21,166 bases of DNA. Origin: DASRAP01 sp035277145. GTDB taxonomy: Bacteria > Gemmatimonadota > Gemmatimonadetes > Gemmatimonadales > Gemmatimonadaceae. The translations under genes were made by a program, and so were the position numbers. The stretch covers positions 1-21,166 of the forward strand of contig DATELA010000027.1 of assembly GCA_035277145.1 (NCBI GenBank), given 5' to 3'. Positions 7,552-14,888 of this stretch are shown here, piece after piece. Under the pieces are notes generated by a model. That model searched no databases. It was given only the letters and a program-made list of their open reading frames with translations, and had not been told where the DNA came from. How positions within the stretch are numbered: the first letter of the stretch is position 1; every line of letters begins with the position of its first letter.

Positions 7552-8739
7552 CGCAGCCGCCGCCTCCGCTCTCTCCAGCGCGCGCAACAGATTCTCGCCA
7601 GCGAGTTTCTTCAGCTCTTCATCGGTCCATCCGCGTCGAATCAGCTCGGCGAACAAGTTCGGGAACGTGCTGACGTCTTCTAGACCAACGACCACCTGGT
7701 CGATGCCGTCGAAGTCACTCCCAATGCCGACGTGATCGATGCCGGCCATGTGCCGAATGTGCTCGATGTGGTCCGCGACTTGCGCGAGCGTTGCGCGCGG
7801 AGCCGGATTGGCATCGTCCCACGCCTTGGTCGCGGCTGCGCGTCCCGCTGAATCCAAACCGGCACGCTTCGCGATCTCGGTGCGCGCGGCCGTCTGCGCG
7901 CGTTGATGATCAGCCACGGCCTGTGACACGAAGGCCGGCACGAACGTCACCATCACGACGCCGCCGTTAGCCGGGAGGCGCGCGAGAATGGAATCAGGAA
8001 CGTTGCGCACGTGCTCGGTCAGCGCGCGCGCGGAAGAGTGCGAGAAGATCACGGGCGCTTTCGTGACGTTGAGCGCATCGCTCATCGTTGCGGGCGACAC
8101 GTGCGAGAGATCGACGAGCATGCCGAGCTTGTTCATTTCGCGAACGACGGACTCACCGAACGGAGTCAGACCGCCATGTCGTGCGCTGTCCGCGGCCGCG
8201 TCGGCCCAATCGAGCGTCACGTTGTGCGTGAGCGTCATGTACCGGGCGCCCTGCGCGTAATAGCTGCGCAACGAATCCAGCGAATTCTCGATGGCGTGAC
8301 CGCCCTCGACGCCCATCAGCGAACCGACCTTTCCTTCTTTGATTGCCGCCCGAATCTCGGCGGCGGTCAACGCCCATTTGAACGCGTCCGGGTACTTCGC
8401 GACAACCGCTTTCGCGATCGCGATTTGCTCGGCCTGCATTTTTGCGTAGCCGTATGCGCCTGAATCGCCGGGGATGTACACCGACCAGAACTGCGCGCCG
8501 ACATGACCCGATTTGAGCCGGGCCAAGTCGGTATGGCCGCGCGCATGTGTACGCAGGTCGTACTTCTCGACATCTTTGCGCGCGATGGTATCCTGGCGAA
8601 TCGCCCACGGAAGGTCGTTGTGGCCGTCGATGATCGGCTGGTCCGCGAGCACTGCGTTCGCGTGAGCAACATTGGGGTCGGGTTGTTCGCGGGAGACACA
8701 CGCAGCAATGCAAACCAAGGCAAGAATGAGTCGGCGCAT
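7540..8739 (-). CDS. Membrane dipeptidase, peptidase family M19, predicted lipoprotein
   Basis: The protein has 399 residues from the ATG at 8739. The N-terminus is a lipoprotein signal ending in the lipobox IAAC, so Cys14 would be lipidated; an upstream in-frame ATG at 8760 would add seven residues before it and is less likely. The M19 (renal dipeptidase) metal and substrate residues are present: His40 and Asp42 in DGHNDLP, Glu145 in GVEGG, His213 in LSHVS, His234 in FSHSS, Arg245, and the DFDG at 342-345. The enzyme binds two zinc ions and cleaves dipeptides, including some with D-residues at the C-terminal position. A role in peptide scavenging or cell-wall peptide turnover in the periplasm is inferred. 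The final codons (GSR and the TAG stop) are part of the intergenic repeat. It is divergent from hrpB, with 69 bp between them. Confidence 0.95.
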   Translation of the reverse strand: MRRLILALVCIAACVSREQPDPNVAHANAVLADQPIIDGHNDLPWAIRQDTIARKDVEKYDLRTHARGHTDLARLKSGHVGAQFWSVYIPGDSGAYGYAKMQAEQIAIAKAVVAKYPDAFKWALTAAEIRAAIKEGKVGSLMGVEGGHAIENSLDSLRSYYAQGARYMTLTHNVTLDWADAAADSARHGGLTPFGESVVREMNKLGMLVDLSHVSPATMSDALNVTKAPVIFSHSSARALTEHVRNVPDSILARLPANGGVVMVTFVPAFVSQAVADHQRAQTAARTEIAKRAGLDSAGRAAATKAWDDANPAPRATLAQVADHIEHIRHMAGIDHVGIGSDFDGIDQVVVGLEDVSTFPNLFAELIRRGWTDEELKKLAGENLLRALERAEAAAAGSR

Positions 8740-8767
8740 ACCATATAGTAGCACAGCCACTGCACGA
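8740..8767 (-). promoter_or_regulatory. Possible extended -10 element giving a leaderless dipeptidase mRNA
   Basis: Reading the minus strand, TGCTACTAT (an extended -10, TGN-TACTAT) ends five bases before the ATG of the dipeptidase gene. Transcription would then begin at or next to the start codon, giving a leaderless message. No good -35 hexamer is seen at 17 bp, and no ribosome-binding site is present, which fits. This is motif-based only. Confidence 0.35.
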
Positions 8768-8793
8768 CGTCTTTTCGATCAACCGTAAGCGCT

Positions 8794-8807
8794 CAGCAAT
8801 CAGCAAT
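8794..8807. repeat. Tandem duplication of CAGCAAT before hrpB
   Basis: Two perfect head-to-tail copies of CAGCAAT end one base before the GTG start of hrpB. The site occupies the place where a ribosome-binding site would be expected, and none is visible. It may be no more than a small slippage duplication. Confidence 0.7.
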
Positions 8808-8808
8808 C

Positions 8809-11289
8809 GTGGCGCCGCCGCTTCCTATTGAATCCGCAATCGCGGAGATTCGCGCCGCGCTCGCCCGTGCGACGCGCGTCGTGATCGTCGCGCCGCCCGG
8901 CGCGGGCAAGACGACACGCGTGCCGGTCGCGCTGCTCGATGAACCATGGCTCGATGGGCGCAAGATCGTCATGCTGGAACCGCGGCGATTGGCCGCTCGT
9001 GCCGCCGCGCGCCGCATGGCATCGTCGCTCGACGGAAAAGTCGGCGGTGTTGTCGGGTATCGCGTGCACCTCGATACCGTCGTCGGCCGTGCAACACGGA
9101 TCGAAGTCGTCACAGAAGCTGTGCTCACGCGCATGGTGCAGGCGGATCCGACGCTCGACGGTATTGGCGCGGTGTTGTTCGACGAATTCCACGAACGCTC
9201 ACTCGCTGCGGATCTCGGACTTGCACTCACGCTCAACGCACAGCGCCATGTGCGCGACGACCTGCGCGTTGTCATCATGTCGGCGACACTCGAGAGCGAT
9301 CGCGTTGCGCGCGTTCTGGATGCGGAAGTGGTGCGCAGCGAAGGCCGCGCGTTTCCAGTCGAAACATTGTACCGGCCGCGCGGCGAACGTGAGCGCGTGG
9401 AAGTCGCTGTCGCGCGCGTGACGCGCGAAGCACTCGCTGGTCCACCCGGTGACATCCTCTGCTTTCTCCCCGGTGGCGCTGAGATTCGCCGCACGACGGA
9501 GGAACTTGCGCAGACGATCACCGACCCACGCGTCGACATTCGTCCGCTATACGGCGAGTTGCCCAGCGAATTACAGGACGCCGCGATTGCACCAAGCGTC
9601 GACGGCCGGCGCAAAGTGGTGCTGGCCACGAACATTGCTGAAACATCGTTGACGATCGATGGTGTGCGCGTGGTCGTCGATGGCGGACTTGCGCGCGCGC
9701 CGAGATACACCGCACGCACAGGTCTGACGCGCCTCGAGACGGTTCGCATTTCGCGTGCATCGGCGGATCAGCGACGGGGACGCGCCGGCCGCACCGCGCC
9801 CGGTGTGTGTTACCGTCTGTGGGGCGACGGGGACGATGCGCAACTCGCACCGCGGAATGTCCCGGAGATTCTCGAAGCCGACCTGGCGCCGCTCGCGCTC
9901 GAGCTCGCCGCCGCGGGTATCGACGATCCCAACGATCTTGTGTGGCTCGATGCGCCACCCGCCGGGGCGCTTGCGCAAGGCCGCGCGCTCCTCGAACAAC
10001 TCGGGGCACTCGAGCGAAATCCGGAGACCGGGATTGCGCGGCTCACCGCGCACGGCGCGGATATCGCGGCGCTTCCGACGCATCCACGTATTTCACATTT
10101 GATCGTGCACGGCATCGAACTGGGACATGGCGCGCTTGCGTGCGATCTCGCGGCGCTATTCGCAAATCGTGACGTGCTGCGTCCCGCCCAGCCCGGCGCG
10201 GCAATCGATGCGGATGTACGCACCCGTCTCGCGGTCCTCGCGGGCGAAAAGGCCGGCGCGAACGCGCGCGTGGACCACGATGCGGTGCGGCGCGTGCGCC
10301 AGGAAAGCGCGGTGTGGCGTGATCGCTTTCGCGTTCCGCACGAAAAGCGCAGTCACTACGACCACGCGGGTTTGTTGTTGTCATTTGCGTATCCCGATCG
10401 CGTTGCCAAACGGCGCAATACGCACGGGCGGTTCGTGCTCGCCAACGGCAGCGGCGCGCATTTTCACGAAGCGCAACCACTCGGCAGCGAAGGATGGATT
10501 GTGATCGCCGAGACAGACGGACGCATTCCCGAAAGCCGGATCTATCTCGCGGCGAGCATTACACTCGACGAACTCCGTACACACCACGCCGGTGCGTTTA
10601 CGACATCGGACGACATCGATGTCGTCGACGACGACACGGTGCGCGCGGTGCGACGCTCGCGATTCGGCGGCATCGTCGTCAAGGAGCAGCCGCTGCGCGA
10701 TCTCGCGCCGGAACTGGTGTTCGCTGCGCTCATGCGCGCGGTGCGACGCCGCGGCATCGCGGCGCTTCCGTGGAGCGAGAACGCGCAATCATTACGCGCG
10801 CGTCTCGCCTTCGCACGACGGCTCGACGACTCGTGGCCCGACGTGAGCAACGATGCGCTGCTCGCGTCCGTTGATGAGTGGCTTGCACCAGTCGTCGGCG
10901 ACGCGCGTTCGTTGCGCGACATTGGACGCGCGGATCTGACGCAGGCGCTGCTCGCGCGTCTCGACTGGAAACAGCGTGCGGATCTCGACACCGTCGCGCC
11001 GACGCATATCACCGTTCCATCTGGTGCGCGCATCGCGATCGACTACACCGAGCCGGGCGCACCCGCGCTGCGCGTGCGATTGCAGGAGATGTACGGCGTC
11101 GCCACAACGCCGACCATTGGTGGCGGCCGCGTACCACTCACGCTGCATTTGCTGTCGCCGGCGCAACGACCAGTGCAAGTAACGCGCGATCTCGCGGCGT
11201 TCTGGCGCGGTAGTTACGCCGAAGTGAGAAAGGACATGCGTGGGCGCTATCCGAAACACAAATGGCCGGAAGACCCCCTCCGGCCCTAG
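8809..11289 (+). CDS. hrpB: ATP-dependent helicase HrpB (DEAH-family)
   Basis: The protein has 826 residues, close to the usual 800-840 for HrpB. It starts at the GTG at 8809. Helicase motifs occur in order: Walker A APPGAGKTT (28-36), EPRRLAARAAA, the DEFH box (125-128, the HrpB variant of DEAH), SAT (158-160), an ATNIAETSLTIDGV stretch, and motif VI QRRGRAGR (321-328). After the two RecA-like domains come the HA2/winged-helix and OB-like regions, and the conserved HrpB C-terminal end with PVQVTRDLAAFW and RGRYPKHKWPEDP. HrpB is an RNA-helicase-like protein whose biological role is poorly known in most bacteria. It is transcribed alone, divergent from the dipeptidase gene. Its stop codon abuts the 16-bp repeat array. 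Confidence 0.96.
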   Translation: MAPPLPIESAIAEIRAALARATRVVIVAPPGAGKTTRVPVALLDEPWLDGRKIVMLEPRRLAARAAARRMASSLDGKVGGVVGYRVHLDTVVGRATRIEVVTEAVLTRMVQADPTLDGIGAVLFDEFHERSLAADLGLALTLNAQRHVRDDLRVVIMSATLESDRVARVLDAEVVRSEGRAFPVETLYRPRGERERVEVAVARVTREALAGPPGDILCFLPGGAEIRRTTEELAQTITDPRVDIRPLYGELPSELQDAAIAPSVDGRRKVVLATNIAETSLTIDGVRVVVDGGLARAPRYTARTGLTRLETVRISRASADQRRGRAGRTAPGVCYRLWGDGDDAQLAPRNVPEILEADLAPLALELAAAGIDDPNDLVWLDAPPAGALAQGRALLEQLGALERNPETGIARLTAHGADIAALPTHPRISHLIVHGIELGHGALACDLAALFANRDVLRPAQPGAAIDADVRTRLAVLAGEKAGANARVDHDAVRRVRQESAVWRDRFRVPHEKRSHYDHAGLLLSFAYPDRVAKRRNTHGRFVLANGSGAHFHEAQPLGSEGWIVIAETDGRIPESRIYLAASITLDELRTHHAGAFTTSDDIDVVDDDTVRAVRRSRFGGIVVKEQPLRDLAPELVFAALMRAVRRRGIAALPWSENAQSLRARLAFARRLDDSWPDVSNDALLASVDEWLAPVVGDARSLRDIGRADLTQALLARLDWKQRADLDTVAPTHITVPSGARIAIDYTEPGAPALRVRLQEMYGVATTPTIGGGRVPLTLHLLSPAQRPVQVTRDLAAFWRGSYAEVRKDMRGRYPKHKWPEDPLRP

Positions 11290-11398
11290 TCGTGGTCAGT
11301 CGTAATCGTAGTTCGTCGTAATCGTGGTTGGTCGTAATCGTGGTTAGTCGTCATCGTACCTAGTCGTCATCGTACTTAGTCGCAATCGCCGTCAGCAG
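11289..11398. repeat. 16-bp tandem repeat array between convergent genes
   Basis: Six head-to-tail 16-bp units run from 11299 to 11394, with starts at 11299, 11315, 11331, 11347, 11363 and 11379. The consensus is GTCGTMATCGTNNTTR; the second and third units differ by two bases or less, and the last is the most diverged. A partial unit (11289-11298) starts on the last base of the hrpB stop codon. The array fills the whole gap to the stop of the convergent DUF4126 gene at 11399. It is not palindromic, has no spacers and encodes nothing evident. Confidence 0.93.
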
Positions 11399-12004
11399 TT
11401 AGGATCTTATTTGCCCCACCCCCGGCCGGCGTGCGCGCGTTACGGCTTTCCAAATCATTCCCCACAGCGCGCGCACGACAATCGCGGTTGTCACGACAAT
11501 CGCCACCGCGATGGCTGATGCAAGCACGGGATGACGCCACACGAAGACGGCAATAAGTCCAACCAAGGTCAACTCGGCCACATTTGCCGCGCCGTTACTG
11601 ACGGGCTCCGGTGACGTATCGATTGCCAAACGCGCGCCCAACTTTGTCAGTGACGTTCCGAACGCGATCGTTCCACCCGCGAGCGCCGTGGCAGCAATGA
11701 GCGCCGGGTCGGCGTCCCACACCACCAGCGCAGCGAGAATCGCCGCAAGCGGAGGCCGAATCGCGGCATGCACGACTTCCCACGCCGATGCGATTCCGGG
11801 AATGAGCGTTGCAGCAAACTCGATGAGCGTCAGCGTAACGGCGAGCGTGATCACCCACGGATTCGTGATGCCGGAAAGTTCGGCCGGGAGATGAGCGACC
11901 CAGCCGACCTGATGCGCCAGCCCAAGCAGCGCGACGGTCGCGTACGGGCTCACGCCGGCCGCAACGGACAGGCCGAGCGCGCTCGCAATGAGAGTAGTGT
12001 TCAC
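11399..12004 (-). CDS. DUF4126-family integral membrane protein
   Basis: The protein has 201 residues from the GTG at 12004. It is strongly hydrophobic, with about five predicted membrane segments (around residues 4-30, 50-70, 82-100, 103-120 and 143-180) and a basic C-terminal tail (KAVTRARRPG). The sequence ASALGLSVAAGVSPYATVALLGLA at the N-terminus, the NPWVI segment and the ALAGGTIAFGTSLTK segment fit DUF4126, a family of unknown function. Its start codon overlaps the stop of the YjbQ gene by GTGA, so translation is probably coupled. It is the last gene of the run VOC-mscL-YjbQ-DUF4126. Confidence 0.82.
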   Translation of the reverse strand: MNTTLIASALGLSVAAGVSPYATVALLGLAHQVGWVAHLPAELSGITNPWVITLAVTLTLIEFAATLIPGIASAWEVVHAAIRPPLAAILAALVVWDADPALIAATALAGGTIAFGTSLTKLGARLAIDTSPEPVSNGAANVAELTLVGLIAVFVWRHPVLASAIAVAIVVTTAIVVRALWGMIWKAVTRARRPGVGQIRS

Positions 12005-12423
12005 GCGTCACCCATGATCTTGATAATGACGCGCTTCCGGCGCTGTCCGTCCCATTCGCCGTAGAACACACGCTGCCACGGCCCGAGGTCGAGCGCACCT
12101 GCGGTGACCGGCACAATGACTTCGTGGCCAACGGTCATCGCGCGCAGGTGCGCCGCCGCGTTGTCTTCGCCCGTGTTGTTGTGCTGGTACCGCGCGGGAT
12201 CCCACGGGGCGACGCTGTGTTCGAGCCAGTGCAGGATGTCGTGCCACAACCCCGATTCGTGATCGTTCACGAAGACGGATGCCGTGATGTGCATCGCCGA
12301 CACCAGCGCGAACCCTTCCTTGATTCCACTCGCACGCACCTGCGCCGTTACTTCATCGGTGATATCGATGAGTTCCTGGCGCTTCGTGGTGTTGAACCAG
12401 AGGTAGTGCGTGTGCGACGCCAT
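12001..12423 (-). CDS. YjbQ family protein (UPF0047), possible thiamin-phosphate synthase-like enzyme
   Basis: The protein has 140 residues, the full length for UPF0047/YjbQ. Diagnostic segments are ALVSAMHITASVFVNDHESG (about 39-58), RYQHNNTGEDNAAAHLR with the NTGEDNA loop, and GPWQRVFYGEWDG followed by RKRVIIKIMG at the C-terminus. Members form compact trimers; E. coli YjbQ has weak thiamin-phosphate synthase activity, but the natural role is uncertain. The gene starts 4 bp after the mscL stop, and its stop overlaps the DUF4126 start, so it sits inside a tight operon. Confidence 0.93.
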   Translation of the reverse strand: MASHTHYLWFNTTKRQELIDITDEVTAQVRASGIKEGFALVSAMHITASVFVNDHESGLWHDILHWLEHSVAPWDPARYQHNNTGEDNAAAHLRAMTVGHEVIVPVTAGALDLGPWQRVFYGEWDGQRRKRVIIKIMGDA

Positions 12424-12427
12424 CGCA

Positions 12428-12730
12428 TTACGCGGGCTTCTTGCGTACCAAAAGCTTGAGCAGGATGAAACACACGAATCCGACGATCAGCAGGTTCACG
12501 AGCGACGCACCAAACGCGCCGATCTTCATCGTGTTGTCCGCATTGAGCGCGATGCCCCAGGTTTGCCATGACGAGTCATCGGGCATCAGCACGCCGACAA
12601 CCGGCATGATCAAGTCATCGGTGATCGAGCCGACCAGTTTGCCCATCGCACCGCCGATGATGACACCGATCGCGAGTGCGAGTGCGTTGTCCTTCACCAG
12701 AAAGTCGCGAAAATCCTGGAGCATGCCCAT
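12428..12730 (-). CDS. mscL: Large-conductance mechanosensitive channel MscL, short form
   Basis: The protein has 100 residues. The N-terminal amphipathic helix and first membrane helix are clear (LQDFRDFLVKDNALALAIGV, then GGAMGKLVGSITDDLIMP), and the second helix is at about 68-93. MscL forms a pentameric inner-membrane pore that opens under membrane tension to release solutes in osmotic downshock. Compared with E. coli (136 residues) the extracytoplasmic loop is short (around 49-66) and the cytoplasmic C-terminal helix bundle is nearly absent; the protein stops at LVRKKPA. The start is well supported: AGGAG lies 7 bp before the ATG. It lies 30 bp after the VOC gene and 4 bp before yjbQ. 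Confidence 0.95.
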   Translation of the reverse strand: MGMLQDFRDFLVKDNALALAIGVIIGGAMGKLVGSITDDLIMPVVGVLMPDDSSWQTWGIALNADNTMKIGAFGASLVNLLIVGFVCFILLKLLVRKKPA

Positions 12731-12737
12731 CGTGGCA

Positions 12738-12742
12738 CTCCT
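12738..12742 (-). promoter_or_regulatory. Ribosome-binding site of mscL
   Basis: AGGAG on the minus strand sits seven bases before the ATG at 12730. It is the clearest Shine-Dalgarno site in the window and decides the mscL start over the alternative ATG two codons in. Confidence 0.75.
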
Positions 12743-12760
12743 GTGGTGGAGGTGGCTACA

Positions 12761-13255
12761 TCAGCGCCCCGGCCCCGCCGTCTTCGGCGGTACATACCGG
12801 AACACGGGATTCTCGACGACACCAAACACGTTTCCAAACGGATCGCGCACGCTTCCGATCTTCACACCGCCGCCGACATCCTGCAACGGCTCGAGTTCCG
12901 TCGCGCCCTTCGCGATCAATCGCGCGTACGTCGCGGTCGCGTCGGCGACGCCCCAATAGGCAACCCCGGCTTCAGGCCGATTTTTCGCTGCGCTCGAATC
13001 GGGAGTGATTCCGAGCTCAAACCCGCCGACGTTGAATCCGACGTAGAACGGTTCGTCGAAATACGGGAGCGCACCAAGCACGTCCGCATACCACTTCTTC
13101 GCGGCGGCGAGATCGCGCGCAGTGTACCTGGCCGTCCGCAGGCCGAGAAACTCGGTGGACATCTTGTTGCCCGGAGTTTGGCCGGACACGGCCGGCGTTT
13201 CCTGTAGCTTGCAGCCGGCGACAAGCACAGCGCCGAGACAGAGTGAGCGTAGCAC
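12761..13255 (-). CDS. VOC-family (glyoxalase-like) predicted lipoprotein
   Basis: Starting at the GTG at 13255 the protein has 164 residues and opens with a lipoprotein signal whose lipobox is VAGC (Cys15). A VOC fold follows: TARYTARDLAAAKKWYADVLG, a GFNVGGFELGI strand, AYWGVADATATYARLIAKGA, and the closing VRDPFGNVFGVVENP. VOC proteins include glyoxalases, dioxygenases and antibiotic-binding proteins; the substrate is unknown. A cytoplasmic start at the ATG at 13162 (MSTEFLGL) would give a standard VOC protein of 133 residues and remains possible, but the lipobox and a -10-like TATTAT just before the GTG favour the longer form. It is the first gene of the run to mscL, yjbQ and DUF4126. Confidence 0.8.
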   Translation of the reverse strand: MLRSLCLGAVLVAGCKLQETPAVSGQTPGNKMSTEFLGLRTARYTARDLAAAKKWYADVLGALPYFDEPFYVGFNVGGFELGITPDSSAAKNRPEAGVAYWGVADATATYARLIAKGATELEPLQDVGGGVKIGSVRDPFGNVFGVVENPVFRYVPPKTAGPGR

Positions 13256-13275
13256 GCGACAATAATACAGTGGAG
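13256..13275 (-). promoter_or_regulatory. Possible -10 element just before the VOC gene
   Basis: The minus strand reads TGTATTATTGTCGC and then the GTG start. TATTAT ends about six bases before the start codon, as in the dipeptidase gene, so the message may be leaderless. No -35 box or ribosome-binding site stands out. Confidence 0.3.
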
Positions 13276-13420
13276 GAACGAGGAGCGAATAGAGAGTCGT
13301 GAGACGCGAGTTGGAGACATGAAGGCGCGAAGGAAGAGAATGAGTTTCTCCTCCTCCGCGCCTTTCTTCTCTCCACCTCACTGCTGACCCCTCTTATTCG
13401 ATCCTCGCTCCTCGTAGTTC
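13276..13420. repeat. Long imperfect palindrome filling the TolC-VOC gap
   Basis: The left arm (13276-13340, purine-rich) is largely complementary to the right arm (13346-13420, pyrimidine-rich). Matching blocks are the outer GAACGAGGAGCGAATAGAGAG against CTCTTATTCG..CTCCTCGT..TTC, a middle TGGAGA against TCTCCA, and a near-perfect inner stem. The right arm carries a 7-bp insertion and small gaps. It ends inside the stop codon of the TolC-like gene. It is too imperfect to be a fresh mobile element and carries no terminal target duplication that I can see. Confidence 0.8.
13322..13364 (-). terminator. Strong hairpin downstream of the TolC-like gene
   Basis: AAGGCGCG (13322-13329) pairs perfectly with CGCGCCTT (13357-13364), and the stem continues inward as AGGAAGAGAA against TTCTCCTCCT with one mismatch, leaving a loop of about five bases. 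Total stem is near 18 bp. It lies about 55 bp beyond the TolC stop and could end the efflux transcript or protect its 3' end. There is no run of U directly after it on the minus strand, so an ordinary intrinsic terminator is not certain. Confidence 0.5.
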
Positions 13421-14888
13421 AGGGCGCTTTGAAGATCGTCGCTCCCGTTTCAAAGTCGAACAGCGTAACGCGACGCAGTCGATAGTACGCCGTCCAGTAT
13501 CCGCGCAGCGCCTGCACGTACGACGTCAGTGCACGGTCCTTGTCGTTCTGCGCGGTGAACAAGTCATTGATCGGTATTCGACTGATCGAATATCGGTTTC
13601 GCGCCACTTCAAAACGGAGCGTCGCTACGGTGTCCGCCTTGGCCGCATTCGTGAGCTGTCGCGCCGCCTGCGGAAGCTGCAGCGCGGCGAAATGCGCCTC
13701 CTGCGAGAGCTGCGCGCGCGCGAGTTGCGCGGTCGCGGCCGTGCGCGATTCGTTCGCGCGGGCTTCCTGAATCTGCGCCCCGCGCCCGCCCCACTGGAGC
13801 AGCGGCATCTGTACCGACAGCGAGAACCGTTGCGCTTCGAGCAAATCACGGTACACCGCGTTCATTTCCGTGCCCGTCTGATTGAAGCCCATGCTCGCTT
13901 GCAGCGTGGCGCCGAAACCGGTGCTCCAACGGATCTCGCTCACACGCCTGCGCGCCTGCGACTCCTGCAATTCGAGGTCGCGTATTTGCGCGCGGTTGCG
14001 CAGCGCCTGCGCGACCGCGACGGCCGTATCGGTCGCCACGTTCGGCACATCGACGGGCGCCTCCAGACTCAACGGCGTGCCTTGCGGAAGGTTCAGCTGC
14101 AGCAACAGCGCCGCGAGTGTGCGGTCGTGTTCCAGTTTGGCTGCGTCGAGTGATGCCTTTGCGTTGAGCACACCGAGTTCGCTCTGCAACAAATCGTTTT
14201 CACCGATCTTGCCAACTTCGAAGCGTCCTTTGTTGAGCACGTAGAGCGAATCCTGAATGTCGACGTTGCTCGTGGCGTTGCGCAGCGCAACCTGCGCCGC
14301 GTAGTAATCGAAGTACGCGTTGACGGTCGTCAGCGCGACATCTTCGCGCGCCTCTGCATATGCGCGCTCTGCTGCGTCGGCACGGATGTCCTGTTCGCGA
14401 GCGTCCCACGACGCCGTGTTGGGTCGCAGAATGCTTTGTCGCATACCGACCAACAGCGGCGTGGACTGCCATGTCCGCGAACTACTCGCGCCAATCCGGT
14501 CCACGCGTGACAGTGCGGACTGCAGGAAGAGTTCGCCGCCGATGTACGGCAGCCGCTGCGTGGCGTTGACCGTGAGCGCGGCCTGGTTCTGTTCCTGTGG
14601 CCGAAACAGTGTCGATCCGTCGGGCTGCGTGACCGCGATGATTGACCGGTTGTAAATCGGCACATCGCCACCGAGCGAAAACTGCGGCAGCAGCGTGGAC
14701 GAGAACCAACGATCGCGGGCGCGCGCAGCGTCACGCGTATTCTGCGCCGCGCTCGCCTGCAAACTCTGCCGTTGCGCGATCGCGACCGCGTCCTTGAGCG
14801 CGAGCCGCTGCTGTGCGTTCGCTTCGAAACTCGGCGCCGCGACGGCGAATACGGCTGCGAGGAGGCACACGCTTGGTCTCGTTGTCAT
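13419..14888 (-). CDS. TolC-family outer-membrane efflux protein
   Basis: The protein has 489 residues from the ATG at 14888. A signal peptide runs to about residue 25 (FEANA before QQ). The mature part has the two-fold TolC pattern: long Ala/Gln-rich helices with LKDAVAIAQRQSLQASAAQN at the start, LLQSELGVLNAKASLDAAKLE, QAARQLTNAAKADTVATLRFE and a closing NDLFTAQNDKDRALTSYVQALRGYWTAYYRLRR. TolC proteins form trimeric tunnels through the outer membrane and periplasm for efflux or type I secretion. The frame is open upstream to 15194, but the signal peptide fixes the start at 14888. It follows the MacB-like permease after a 28-bp octamer-repeat gap, within which GAGG lies close to the ATG. Confidence 0.92.
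   Translation of the reverse strand: MTTRPSVCLLAAVFAVAAPSFEANAQQRLALKDAVAIAQRQSLQASAAQNTRDAARARDRWFSSTLLPQFSLGGDVPIYNRSIIAVTQPDGSTLFRPQEQNQAALTVNATQRLPYIGGELFLQSALSRVDRIGASSSRTWQSTPLLVGMRQSILRPNTASWDAREQDIRADAAERAYAEAREDVALTTVNAYFDYYAAQVALRNATSNVDIQDSLYVLNKGRFEVGKIGENDLLQSELGVLNAKASLDAAKLEHDRTLAALLLQLNLPQGTPLSLEAPVDVPNVATDTAVAVAQALRNRAQIRDLELQESQARRRVSEIRWSTGFGATLQASMGFNQTGTEMNAVYRDLLEAQRFSLSVQMPLLQWGGRGAQIQEARANESRTAATAQLARAQLSQEAHFAALQLPQAARQLTNAAKADTVATLRFEVARNRYSISRIPINDLFTAQNDKDRALTSYVQALRGYWTAYYRLRRVTLFDFETGATIFKAP

Noticed and set aside
8793..9749. Minus-strand open frame (318 codons)
   Set aside because: Antisense to hrpB, with Ser/Thr/Arg-rich low-complexity product; hrpB motifs on the other strand are clear.
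11289..11398. Possible CRISPR-like array or attachment site
   Set aside because: The 16-bp units are contiguous without spacers, and no integrase, tRNA or repeat pair marks an insertion.
13256..13381. N-terminal extension of the VOC protein
   Set aside because: It would translate the palindrome into an Arg-rich leader in front of a good lipoprotein signal.
13276..13420. Insertion sequence or MITE
   Set aside because: No target-site duplication or clean terminal inverted repeat is visible, and one arm ends in the neighbouring stop codon. A degraded element cannot be excluded without other copies.
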